Notes: generated from the sequence alone by a model not told the origin. 6,753 nt of DNA from JASFTV01 sp050050615 (GCA_050050615.1 JASFTV010000188.1:1-6753), one strand, 5' to 3'. Positions 1-5,561 are shown, counted from the stretch's first letter. Numbers and translations: made by a program.

Positions 1-555
1 GCGCTGGAGATAAACAAAAGCCTCACCATCCGGCAGAAGGCAGCAGCCTGTGCCGTGCCCCAATGGGACCACGCCGTCTATATTGGGAAACTCGGCCACG
101 ATCTCGCCCGTAACGCTATCTGCTACAAAGCGCGCCACGCTGGTGGAACAATTGACAGTGGCCAACACACCAATATAGTTGCGCGTGCCCACCCGGCCAT
201 CTTTGCGGACGATGCCCTCAAAGGTAACCTGTTGCGCATCGGTCACCCTTTTGCTCGGCCGGGCATCCGCTCCAAAGGCATAGTCTCGAGCGAAGTCCCC
301 CATCTCCATATTATGGGTATGAACATGGTTGCCCGGTTCAATCGCCCTGGAGGCAAATCCGATGATCTGGCTGTACTTCCAGATCGGTTCGCTCACAGGG
401 ATATGGCGGATGGCCACCTTATGGCCTGCCGGCACCTCTTCACGACAAATGAGGCCTCCTTCTCCGATTCCGTCTCCCGGTTCAAGGGGTTCCGACGCGA
501 TGGCGACATTATCTTTCTCTCTCAGGCAGAGAACTTTCGATTTTGCGCTGGCCAT
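1..555 (-). CDS. uxaA: UxaA/GarD-family sugar-acid dehydratase (altronate/galactarate dehydratase-like), N-terminal part
   Basis: Reverse-strand reading from the ATG at 555-553 stays open for 185 codons to the left edge, so only the N-terminal part is present. Residues 1 to about 90 form a SAF-type domain, with EEVPAGHKVAIR (39-50) and EPGNHVHTHN (73-82), typical of altronate and galactarate dehydratases. The second domain follows, with DGRVGTRNYIG (119-129), the TVNCS stretch (133-137) and GHGTGC (166-171). Full-length members have about 500 residues, so roughly 300 are missing. Known members dehydrate altronate or galactarate to a 2-keto-3-deoxy sugar acid in the cytoplasm, using iron. The substrate here cannot be told from this part, and the symbol is meant at family level only. 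Two purine-rich blocks precede the start: AAAGGAGG with a long 13-base spacer, and AAGGAGGG directly before the ATG. A long plus-strand reading frame over the same bases (55-606) is its antisense shadow. No convincing promoter was found upstream. Confidence 0.9.
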   Translation of the reverse strand, partial: MASAKSKVLCLREKDNVAIASEPLEPGDGIGEGGLICREEVPAGHKVAIRHIPVSEPIWKYSQIIGFASRAIEPGNHVHTHNMEMGDFARDYAFGADARPSKRVTDAQQVTFEGIVRKDGRVGTRNYIGVLATVNCSTSVARFVADSVTGEIVAEFPNIDGVVPLGHGTGCCLLPDGEAFVYLQR

Positions 556-626
556 CCCTCCTTCTGCTCCTCCTTTCAACCTCTCTCACGACTCGGTACG
601 CTATAGCCTTCAGGCCGCCGCATACT

Positions 627-673
627 CCGTTGGCGTGCCCCTCCCGGGCCGGTACGAGCCGGGGATGGCGAAC
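627..673. repeat. Collinear repeat words shared with 3506-3576
   Basis: Three words occur here in the same order and orientation as in the other gene-free stretch: CCGTTGG (627-633 and 3506-3512), CGGTACGAG (650-658 and 3515-3523), and GGGGAWGGCGAAC with one difference (661-673 and 3564-3576). The spacing between words differs, as in diverged or internally deleted copies of one dispersed element. Neither copy has recognisable coding. Chance cannot be excluded for the two short words, but the 13-base word in the same order makes common origin more likely. Confidence 0.4.
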
Positions 674-715
674 CTTGCCGATATTTCACGCCGTTCAATA
701 CGACCCTTCGTTACG

Positions 716-754
716 GATTTCTCGTTCCTCTGGCAGCGAGATTCGAAATGACAG
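716..754. repeat. Dispersed-repeat-like element with imperfect inverted repeat
   Basis: GATTTCTCG (716-724) faces CGAGATTCGAAATGACAG (737-754), giving an imperfect inverted repeat around a short loop. The pattern GATTTCTCG...CGAAATGACA resembles, from memory, short intergenic repeats present in many copies in several bacterial genomes. Only this copy is visible in the window, so its dispersed nature is inferred. It lies in the 356-base gap between the uxaA-like start and nth, which holds no supportable gene. Confidence 0.35.
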
Positions 755-780
755 AAGCGCGGATTCAACGATCCATTTCC

Positions 781-809
781 TTGACGCCCATTCATTTGTT
801 TCCTATACT
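781..809 (+). promoter_or_regulatory. Sigma-70-type promoter of nth
   Basis: TTGACG at 781-786 and TATACT at 804-809 are separated by exactly 17 bases, so both hexamers match the consensus at five of six positions. Transcription would start near 816, leaving an nth leader of about 95 bases. An 8-bp inverted repeat starts at the last base of the -10 box and its left arm reaches the expected +1. Confidence 0.6.
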
Positions 810-838
810 CCCCGAATCCAAAATGCGCTGTTCGGGGA
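809..838. promoter_or_regulatory. Inverted repeat at the nth transcription start (operator or 5' hairpin candidate)
   Basis: TCCCCGAA (809-816) and TTCGGGGA (831-838) are perfect 8-bp arms around a 14-base loop. The left arm runs from the end of the -10 box to the expected +1. This fits a repressor site or a hairpin at the extreme 5' end of the nth transcript. No T tract follows on either strand, so it is not an intrinsic terminator. No binding protein is suggested by the sequence. Confidence 0.4.
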
Positions 839-911
839 AAGTTACTAGAAATATTCAACTTTGAACAGACCCAAATTGATTCTTTGGCCGTTTCTTTAGA
901 AAGGATTTCGA

Positions 912-1553
912 ATGGAAAGTCTAAAGAAAAAGAGAGCCCGAGCGAACCTCATTTTTGACATACTGGACCCTCTTTATACCACAGAGAAAACCGCACTCAA
1001 ATACAGAACCCCTTTCCAGCTCCTCATCTCCACGATCTTATCAGCCCAGTGTACGGACAAACAGGTCAATGAAGTGACAAAGAGTCTTTTCAAGAAGTAC
1101 AAGAAACCCGAAGATTACCTCCTGGCACCGATCGCTCAACTGGAATCAGACATCAGGCCCACCGGTTTCTTCAGGAACAAGGCGAAGGCGATCAAAGGAT
1201 GCTGCCAAAACATGGTCGATCATTATGGCGGCAATGTCCCCTCCACCATGGAGGACCTGCTGAAACTGCCGGGTGTTGGAAGAAAAACAGCCAATTGCGT
1301 CCTGGGTGCTGCCTATGATGTTCCCGCCGTGGTGGTCGACACGCACGTCAAAAGACTTGCCTACAGGCTGGGGCTCACCGACAATCAGAATCCTGACAAG
1401 ATTGAGAAGGACATTGAGAAGGTCCTGCCCAAGGAGAGATGGCGCCGTTTTTCAGACATTCTGATTTATCACGGCAGGGCGCTCTGCAATGCAAGAAAGC
1501 CCGACCACGCCCGCTGCCCGGTCTTCAACCTTTGCCCCTCCAACGGCATATGA
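912..1553 (+). CDS. nth: Endonuclease III (DNA glycosylase/AP lyase), variant iron-sulfur loop
   Basis: A 213-residue base-excision-repair enzyme, about the length of the E. coli protein (211). It removes oxidised pyrimidines and cleaves the abasic strand by beta-elimination. The helix-hairpin-helix is LPGVGRKTA (119-127) with catalytic Lys125. The catalytic Asp is Asp143 in VVDTHVKR, 18 residues on, as in the E. coli pair K120/D138. SAQCTDK (44-50) is the usual N-terminal motif. The C-terminal iron-sulfur loop should read C-X6-C-X2-C-X5-C. Here it reads Cys192, His199, Cys202, Cys208, so the second ligand is His (CAC at 1506-1508). The start has AGAAAGGA just upstream and a strong promoter at 781-809. 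It ends 60 bases from xth, which is on the opposite strand. Assignment to Nth is firm; only cluster binding is in doubt. Confidence 0.96.
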   Translation: MESLKKKRARANLIFDILDPLYTTEKTALKYRTPFQLLISTILSAQCTDKQVNEVTKSLFKKYKKPEDYLLAPIAQLESDIRPTGFFRNKAKAIKGCCQNMVDHYGGNVPSTMEDLLKLPGVGRKTANCVLGAAYDVPAVVVDTHVKRLAYRLGLTDNQNPDKIEKDIEKVLPKERWRRFSDILIYHGRALCNARKPDHARCPVFNLCPSNGI

Positions 1554-1613
1554 TCTGAATCAACACTGATCAAGAAACGAAGTGTCCTTTATCTCGGTCT
1601 CTCCGGTGATTCC

Positions 1614-2390
1614 CTAATCGAATTCGGCAATAAGAAAGGTGTGATCTGAGGGCTTGCTGGCCATTCTTGGTTCAAGGTCGATCCAGGCGTGCCGGGATTT
1701 TTCCGCTAGGGGCGGCGTGGCCAGAATGTAGTCGATCCGCCAACCCATTTTTCTTTTCAGGGCGTTGGGAACCCTGTAATCCCAGAAAGTGTAGTATCCC
1801 CCTTCTGGCTGATGTTTGCGAAAAACGTCCAGCAAACCCCACGCCAGGAATTCCCTCAAAATGGCCTGCTCATCCGGATGAAAACAGACCTGTCCCCGAA
1901 AACTTTCAGGGTCGTAGACATCGATCGGCTCCAGGGCAACATTGAAATCGCCGGCGATCAAGAGCGGCTGGCCTGGATCATATTGGCTTTTGATGTAGGA
2001 CAAGAACTCTTTTAGCCATCGCAGTTTGTACTCGAACTTCTCTGTTCCCACAGCATATCCCTGCGGCACATAGACGTTTATCACGGGGATGTCATGGATA
2101 CTCCCGCTGACAAAACGGGCATCCTCATCACCGCCGTCGTGGAGGTCCTTTCGAATATCATCCATCGGATGCTTTGTGATGATGGCGACGCCGTTATACG
2201 ACTTCTGCCCCCTGAAGGCGGCCTGGTAGCCAAGGCTCTCAATATCGCTCAACGGAAAATCCTGGTCCTGAACCTTGGTCTCCTGGATGCAGAGAATATC
2301 CGGCTGCGCTTTCTCCAACCACCCGGTGATGATGGGCAGTCTCGCCCGGATAGAGTTGGTGTTGAATGTCGCCAGTTTCAGGTCTTTCAT
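1614..2390 (-). CDS. xth: Exodeoxyribonuclease III (AP endonuclease)
   Basis: A 258-residue member of the ExoIII/APE1 endonuclease-exonuclease-phosphatase fold. It cuts 5' to abasic sites and removes blocked 3' ends, including those left by endonuclease III. Motifs in order: TFNTNSIR (8-15), CIQETK (34-39) with metal-binding Glu37, NVYVPQG (105-111) with Tyr108, AGDFNVALEPIDV (146-158) with Asp148 and Asn150, GWRIDYIL (216-223) with Asp220, and PSDH (247-250) with the Asp249-His250 pair. All expected active-site residues are present. The frame extends to an ATG at 2450, but the ATG at 2390-2388 is chosen because AGGAAGGA sits just upstream, the protein then begins with the conserved KLATFNTNSIR strand, and the longer start falls inside a good promoter. 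It converges with nth (60-bp gap) and diverges from the glpP-like gene. Confidence 0.95.
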   Translation of the reverse strand: MKDLKLATFNTNSIRARLPIITGWLEKAQPDILCIQETKVQDQDFPLSDIESLGYQAAFRGQKSYNGVAIITKHPMDDIRKDLHDGGDEDARFVSGSIHDIPVINVYVPQGYAVGTEKFEYKLRWLKEFLSYIKSQYDPGQPLLIAGDFNVALEPIDVYDPESFRGQVCFHPDEQAILREFLAWGLLDVFRKHQPEGGYYTFWDYRVPNALKRKMGWRIDYILATPPLAEKSRHAWIDLEPRMASKPSDHTFLIAEFD

Positions 2391-2421
2391 GAGAAATCCT
2401 TCCTTGCCTCCATGAACATTC

Positions 2422-2450
2422 AATAAAGCACAATTCATCAGACCTTTCAA
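2422..2450 (-). promoter_or_regulatory. Sigma-70-type promoter of xth
   Basis: Read on the minus strand, TTGAAA (2450-2445) and TTTATT (2427-2422) are 17 bases apart. Five of six and four of six positions match the consensus. Transcription would begin near 2415, about 25 bases upstream of the chosen xth ATG. This excludes the longer ATG at 2450 if the promoter is used. Confidence 0.45.
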
Positions 2451-2551
2451 GATACCTGACCGTTGGAACGGCTCCTCGTTCTTGCCCCTTCATGTGCTAT
2501 ACGTCAGTGCCTTCTTTGCCTCATTATAGAAAACCGAAGGGATACATCTTC

Positions 2552-2587
2552 CAACAGCACTCACATTCCATCGGACGACTGCTGTTG
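2552..2587. promoter_or_regulatory. 8-bp inverted repeat upstream of the glpP-like gene
   Basis: CAACAGCA (2552-2559) and TGCTGTTG (2580-2587) are perfect arms 20 bases apart. The right arm overlaps the first three bases of the candidate -35 box at 2585-2590. The spacing, about two helical turns between arm starts and longer than usual for a hairpin loop, suggests an operator rather than an RNA stem, but both are possible. Confidence 0.35.
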
Positions 2588-2613
2588 ACTAAGCATTTCA
2601 ACACTGGTAAAGA
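2585..2613 (+). promoter_or_regulatory. Candidate promoter of the glpP-like gene, with a tandem direct repeat
   Basis: TTGACT (2585-2590) is a five-of-six -35 box. After 17 bases comes TAAAGA (2608-2613), a weak -10; AAGAAT two bases on is an alternative. The -10 lies in a direct repeat: GTAAAGAATC at 2607-2616 and again at 2618-2627, an 11-base period close to one helical turn. This could be a protein-binding site or a small duplication. Transcription from here fits a start codon near 2681 and not one at 2492. Confidence 0.35.
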
Positions 2614-2680
2614 ATCTGTAAAGAATCACATCCCATGCGAACTGAAAGCGACGGAACTCTTCTTAAAAGGGGGTTTGGGA

Positions 2681-3256
2681 TTGGATTTCTTGACCGTTCT
2701 GCGAAAAAAGCCTGTGATCGCTGCCTTCAGGGAGATCGAAAACCTGCGTATGGCAGAACTCAAGCACGTGGGAGTCCTGTTTATCTTAGGGGGAACAATT
2801 TTCGACCTGCCTCCCATTGTCGAAGAGGCGGGAAAACACGAAAAGCTTGTCTTTGTGGATATCGACCTTATCAAGGGGGCTGGAAAAGATGCTGCGGGGA
2901 TTCGCTATCTGGCCAGAGAGAGTCGCGTCCATGGCATCATCACCACGAAAAGCAACTTGCTGAACAGCGCTCAGAAAGAGGGTTTGTCCTCCATTCAACG
3001 AATCTTTGTCCTGGATTCGGAATCCATCAGCGGGGGCCTCAACGTCGTTGAGAAGTCAAAACCTGATGCGGTCGAGATTCTTCCCGGTTTGATCCTTCCC
3101 AAGATCATGGATCGGATCCAGGCCGCAACATCTATCCCTGTTATAGCCGGGGGCTTGATCACTAAAGAGGGAGAGATCAGAGAAATTCTTTCTTCAGGGG
3201 CTGTGGCCATATCCACCACCTCTGCCCATCTTTTCGATTTTGTAAATCCCTCCTGA
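2681..3256 (+). CDS. glpP: GlpP-family antiterminator (glycerol-3-phosphate responsive type)
   Basis: A small TIM-barrel-like protein of the GlpP family. In Bacillus subtilis GlpP binds glycerol-3-phosphate and the leader RNA of glp genes, preventing early termination. Family motifs (numbered from TTG 2681): VDIDLIKG (59-66), GIITTKSN (85-92), QRIFVLDS (106-113), EILPGLILPKI (132-142), PVIAGGLI (153-160) and GAVAISTTSAHLF (173-185), the last two being the phosphate-binding end of the barrel. The frame is open back to an ATG at 2492, but those 63 codons do not resemble the family. TTG at 2681 has AAAAGGGGGT about seven bases upstream and gives 191 residues, the usual family length; TTG at 2690 is an alternative. 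No glycerol genes lie nearby, so its RNA target is unknown. The family call is firm, the start is less so, and the glycerol role is inferred. Confidence 0.85.
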   Translation: MDFLTVLRKKPVIAAFREIENLRMAELKHVGVLFILGGTIFDLPPIVEEAGKHEKLVFVDIDLIKGAGKDAAGIRYLARESRVHGIITTKSNLLNSAQKEGLSSIQRIFVLDSESISGGLNVVEKSKPDAVEILPGLILPKIMDRIQAATSIPVIAGGLITKEGEIREILSSGAVAISTTSAHLFDFVNPS

Positions 3257-3288
3257 ACGGCCGATTACCAGCAGAATCCAAAACACAG

Positions 3289-3324
3289 AAAAAAGGAAAA
3301 AGGCAGGGCCACAAGACCCTGCCT
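3289..3324 (-). terminator. Intrinsic terminator reading on the minus strand
   Basis: AGGCAGGG (3301-3308) and CCCTGCCT (3317-3324) form a perfect 8-bp GC-rich stem with an 8-base loop. On the minus strand the stem is followed by a T-rich tail, TTTTCCTTTTTT (complement of 3289-3300). On the plus strand there is no T tract after the stem, so it would not act as an intrinsic terminator for the glpP-like gene that ends 45 bases before it. It would stop minus-strand transcripts coming from the mscS side, about 430 bases past the mscS stop, before they run antisense into glpP. Confidence 0.65.
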
Positions 3325-3505
3325 GGGTGTAATGGTTGCGTTGATGGTTAACTATCCAACGGGTCCCTTACACAGTCATGCCCTTATCTTATCCATAGGC
3401 TCCAAGAAATGAATAGGGTAAAACCCCTATTTCTTGAAAAAGAGGACCGTATTTTTGAATGGGTGGCTTATGCAGAGAGTGGAGCTCCTCGCCCTAAGGG
3501 CTGGG

Positions 3506-3576
3506 CCGTTGGGACGGTACGAGATATCCCAAATATCAACTGCGGCCTGGATCGCTCGGATCTGGGGAAGGCGAAC
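3506..3576. repeat. Second copy of the collinear repeat words
   Basis: CCGTTGG, CGGTACGAG and GGGGAAGGCGAAC occur here in the same order as at 627-673. The distance from the second to the third word is 40 bases here and 2 there, so one copy has lost or gained about 38 bases. The third word overlaps the left arm of the hairpin at 3559-3592. Confidence 0.4.
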
Positions 3577-3592
3577 AAAGCCTTCCCAAATC
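3559..3592. repeat. Long imperfect hairpin
   Basis: GGGAAGGC (3565-3572) and GCCTTCCC (3580-3587) are perfect 8-bp arms around the 7-base loop GAACAAA. Pairing continues outward through GATCT/AAATC with one extra G on the left and one wobble pair, giving about 13 pairs. No T tract follows on either strand, so it is a structural or repeat hairpin and not a terminator. Confidence 0.55.
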
Positions 3593-3754
3593 TCAAAACC
3601 CGAAGATAATCACCGGGGCCGTTTTTTCAGGTGGGCCCCGCACACCTTCCCTAGCTGGGGATGAACCTCTATGGCTGTCCACAAAGTCATCCCAATTCGC
3701 GGCGTGCATACGTGCGCCTTAGCGCGTCGGGCACCCACAGCACAGCAAGGCCCT

Positions 3755-4621
3755 TCAGCTTCTGGTTTGGGCTTGTACCAGCTCGGCTAGCCCTTCGCTG
3801 CGCTCCAGAAAGATCTGACGGTGTGGGAAGGGTATCTCAATGCCGACTTCGTCCAGTGCACGCTTGCAGCGTTCTGTGTATTCCCATTGCAGAGGATACT
3901 TCATCAACGAATCTTCCGTCCAGAAGCGAAGCTCCAGGTTGACGCTGCTGTCCCCGAGCCCAGTGACAATCACGGCGGGCTCAGGCGCATCGAGAATACG
4001 TTCATCCCCTCGCGTCGTCGCCAGCATCACTTCCCGCGCTGCCTGTGTTTTTTCCTTATAGGCGATCCCCACAGGCACTCGTACGCGGATCCGAGGGGTG
4101 AGCGTAAAGTTTCGGATACGTTCCCGTGCCAGCATCCTGTTGGGCATTACGACGGTTTCATTATCGAACGTCGTCAGCACCGTTGTTCGGAGCCTCACCT
4201 CGCTAACTGACGCATGCATGTCGCCCACACAGACCCAGTCGTCTTTCTTGAACGGACGGTCAACCAGCAGAGTGATCCCGGAGATGACGTTGGCAACCGT
4301 CTCCTGCGCAGCGAACGACAAGGCCAATCCGGCGATACCAAGCCCAGCCACCAATGAAGTGATTTTGATGCCAAGTTGGCTGGCAATGGTGAGCAGGGCG
4401 ATGATGATTACGGCGTATCCGACGAAGCGGAGCATGAGATCCCTGGCTTCTTCAGGCACGCGGGCCTTGCGCATGGTGGTCGCTAGCACGCGTTTCGTGA
4501 TAATCACCAAGACCCAGAATACGCCCGCCAGAACAACGGCGGCGATCAGGTTGGGGACATATGCGACGAGCTTGGTCATCATCGCACTCACATCCAGCTT
4601 CTGCAGCATTTGATCAAACAT
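3755..4621 (-). CDS. mscS: Small-conductance mechanosensitive channel, MscS family
   Basis: A 288-residue protein, almost the length of E. coli MscS (286). It should form a homoheptameric inner-membrane channel that opens under membrane tension and releases solutes in hypo-osmotic shock. Two hydrophobic helices lie at about 20-43 and 64-84. The pore helix TM3 follows (about 88-118), with the Gly/Ala-rich GLGIAGLALSFAAQE and then the family signature VDRPFKKDDWV (120-130). The beta domain holds RTTVLTTFDNETVVMPN (145-161), and the C-terminal alpha/beta domain ends in GIEIPFPHRQIF (260-271). AAAGGAGG lies 7 bases before the ATG, and a TTGACA promoter lies further upstream at 4779-4751. It follows the decayed CorA/ZntB gene on the same strand but has its own promoter. 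A terminator in its direction appears only at 3324-3289. Confidence 0.95.
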   Translation of the reverse strand: MFDQMLQKLDVSAMMTKLVAYVPNLIAAVVLAGVFWVLVIITKRVLATTMRKARVPEEARDLMLRFVGYAVIIIALLTIASQLGIKITSLVAGLGIAGLALSFAAQETVANVISGITLLVDRPFKKDDWVCVGDMHASVSEVRLRTTVLTTFDNETVVMPNRMLARERIRNFTLTPRIRVRVPVGIAYKEKTQAAREVMLATTRGDERILDAPEPAVIVTGLGDSSVNLELRFWTEDSLMKYPLQWEYTERCKRALDEVGIEIPFPHRQIFLERSEGLAELVQAQTRS

Positions 4622-4750
4622 GTGTAGACCTCCTTTCTTTCAAACACCAGTCTCCCGCCCGGCCGCAACACTTCGCAAACTGTCATAGACTGTTCACTGC
4701 TGAAGACCGATTTGTTATGAAATCTGATGAAAATATATTCTAATAAGCAA

Positions 4751-4779
4751 AAAATAGAAAATCTATCATTGCCTGTCAA
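4751..4779 (-). promoter_or_regulatory. Sigma-70-type promoter of mscS, overlapping the relic's stop codon
   Basis: On the minus strand a perfect TTGACA (4779-4774) is followed after 17 bases by TATTTT (4756-4751). The TGA inside the -35 box is the stop codon of the decayed CorA/ZntB gene. Expected transcription start is near 4744, giving a leader of about 120 bases before mscS. The region downstream is AT-rich. Confidence 0.55.
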
Positions 4780-5149
4780 TCACGAAAAAGGTCCATAATA
4801 CTGCGTCCGGCCAGAAACAAGGTTACTATCCCAAAGGCCCATGTGTTTTCTGCTCCTGGAATACCACCTACATTGATCCCGAGAAAGCCTGTGAGAAGCC
4901 CTAATGGTAGAAAGACTGCCGCTACGATCGAGAGCAAATACATGGCCTTGTTCATTTGCTCGGATAATAGCGAATTGAGGCCGCTCTCCTTATATAGCCA
5001 TCTGCTAGCTTTTTCACCGGCATAACCAAGGTGAAGCCAAAGTATACCTTTCTCGCCTGCCATTGCTTTATGCCCTCCCGGTCTATTGGCTCTCCACCAC
5101 CTTTACCATCAAGGACGCAGGCAAAAACAAGACCCTCTTTTTCACTCAT
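4776..5149 (-). pseudogene. CorA/ZntB-type metal-ion transporter relic (frameshift plus internal deletion)
   Basis: The gene begins at the ATG 5149-5147, preceded by GGAGGT at good spacing, and reads MSEKEGLVFACVLDGKG and on to IKQWQA. Near 5052-5058 the frame must shift: one missing G in GGCGAG would restore the family-like EKGILWLHLGYAGEKASRW in the next frame. After ESGLN (codons ending at 4974) the sequence jumps straight to SLLSEQMNKAMYLLS, the start of the C-terminal membrane part. The large cytoplasmic and coiled-coil middle, about 200 residues in family members of about 325, is missing. The end is preserved: a first membrane helix, the GINVGGIPG loop (the ZntB-like counterpart of the CorA GMN motif), a second helix and a stop at 4776-4778. 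What remains could encode at most a 95-residue two-helix piece from an ATG at 5063. Loss of the pore-lining and cytoplasmic part makes transport very unlikely. Confidence 0.85.
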
Positions 5150-5198
5150 TGCTAACCTCCATTTTATTGAGCCCAGATTCTCCAAATGGCCGAAAGTG

Positions 5199-5227
5199 AT
5201 GATATGAAAGCACATTTAACGTCTCAA
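5199..5227 (-). promoter_or_regulatory. Sigma-70-type promoter of the CorA/ZntB relic
   Basis: On the minus strand TTGAGA (5227-5222) and TATCAT (5204-5199) are 17 bases apart, and each box matches the consensus at four or five of six positions. It lies about 50 bases before the relic's ATG. Its good condition suggests recent decay of the gene or continued use of the transcript. Confidence 0.5.
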
Positions 5228-5545
5228 CATTTGATAGAGGGAATTGCCTCTTCCTGCAACTTACTAAACCCTATAGTTGGACAAAAAAATGACAAGGGTG
5301 CTTAAGACAATAATAGTAAGGGTAGTGAGGTCATTCGTTGAAATTGCTCGAATCAACCAAAGGTGCCATTCAATAAAGCTATTCAAGTTGTCATGTTTTT
5401 TACCCTTCGGGAAAGCCGATGATACCGCATCTCCTTCGTTGTCAACGGTTCGCGGTAGATTATACAGCTTCACCCTTGACACCTTGGATCTGCGGCATCC
5501 TCAACTTTTGCTCCGTTCGGGTAAATAGAGACGACATTGTCAAAA

Positions 5546-5561
5546 ACGTCTGTTCAGACGT
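5546..5561. repeat. Perfect 16-base palindromic repeat
   Basis: ACGTCTG (5546-5552) and CAGACGT (5555-5561) are perfect 7-bp arms separated by TT. With such a short gap it looks more like a dimeric protein site than an RNA hairpin. No gene start lies close by, so no target is obvious. Confidence 0.35.

Larger units (their letters stand above)
3325..3754 (-). other. Gene-free hairpin-rich stretch, possible long structured 3' UTR of mscS or small RNA
   Basis: No convincing gene is seen in these 430 bases. Several inverted repeats are present: GTGTAA/TTACAC (3327-3332, 3368-3373) enclosing the near-palindrome GATGGTTAACTATC; CAAGAAAT/ATTTCTTG with inner AGGG/CCCT (3403-3436); GCCCTAAGGGC (3491-3501); GGGAAGGC/GCCTTCCC with flanking pairs (3559-3592); and CGGGGCC/GGCCCCG (3614-3640). 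The stretch ends at a minus-strand terminator, so a structured minus-strand RNA is the simplest reading. It does not match the conserved cores of tmRNA, RNase P RNA, SRP RNA or a riboswitch that I know. It also carries repeat words shared with 627-673, so part may be a dispersed repeat. A 66-codon plus-strand frame (3409-3609) starts inside a hairpin without a good ribosome binding site and is not called. Confidence 0.35.

Noticed and set aside
55..606. A 183-codon plus-strand open frame
   Set aside because: It is antisense to the uxaA-like gene, whose reverse-strand reading gives clear family motifs (HVHTHN, GRVGTRNYIG, GHGTGC). The plus-strand product resembles nothing.
610..858. An 82-codon minus-strand open frame between uxaA-like and nth
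   Set aside because: Its sequence comes from the repeat at 716-754 and flanking words, it has no good start site, and it covers the nth promoter.
1563..1585. ACACT/AGTGT inverted repeat between nth and xth as a terminator
   Set aside because: Only five pairs with a 13-base loop and no proper T tract on either strand.
2492..2680. Use of the ATG at 2492 as the start of the glpP-like gene
   Set aside because: The extra 63 codons do not look like the family, contain the likely promoter, and have no ribosome binding site. TTG at 2681 has one and gives the family length.
3301..3324. The 3301-3324 stem as terminator of the glpP-like gene
   Set aside because: On the plus strand it is followed by GGGTGTAATGG and not by T residues. 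The T tract lies on the minus-strand side.
3409..3609. A 66-codon plus-strand frame ending in FPNLKTRR
   Set aside because: The start lies inside an inverted repeat with only a weak AGG upstream, no family is recognised, and the region carries repeat words and hairpins. It could still be a small gene, but the support is too thin.
5264..5528. Overlapping short frames on both strands (72 and 83 codons)
   Set aside because: GTG or TTG starts without ribosome binding sites and no recognisable family. The hydrophobic tail of the minus-strand one is not enough to call a gene.
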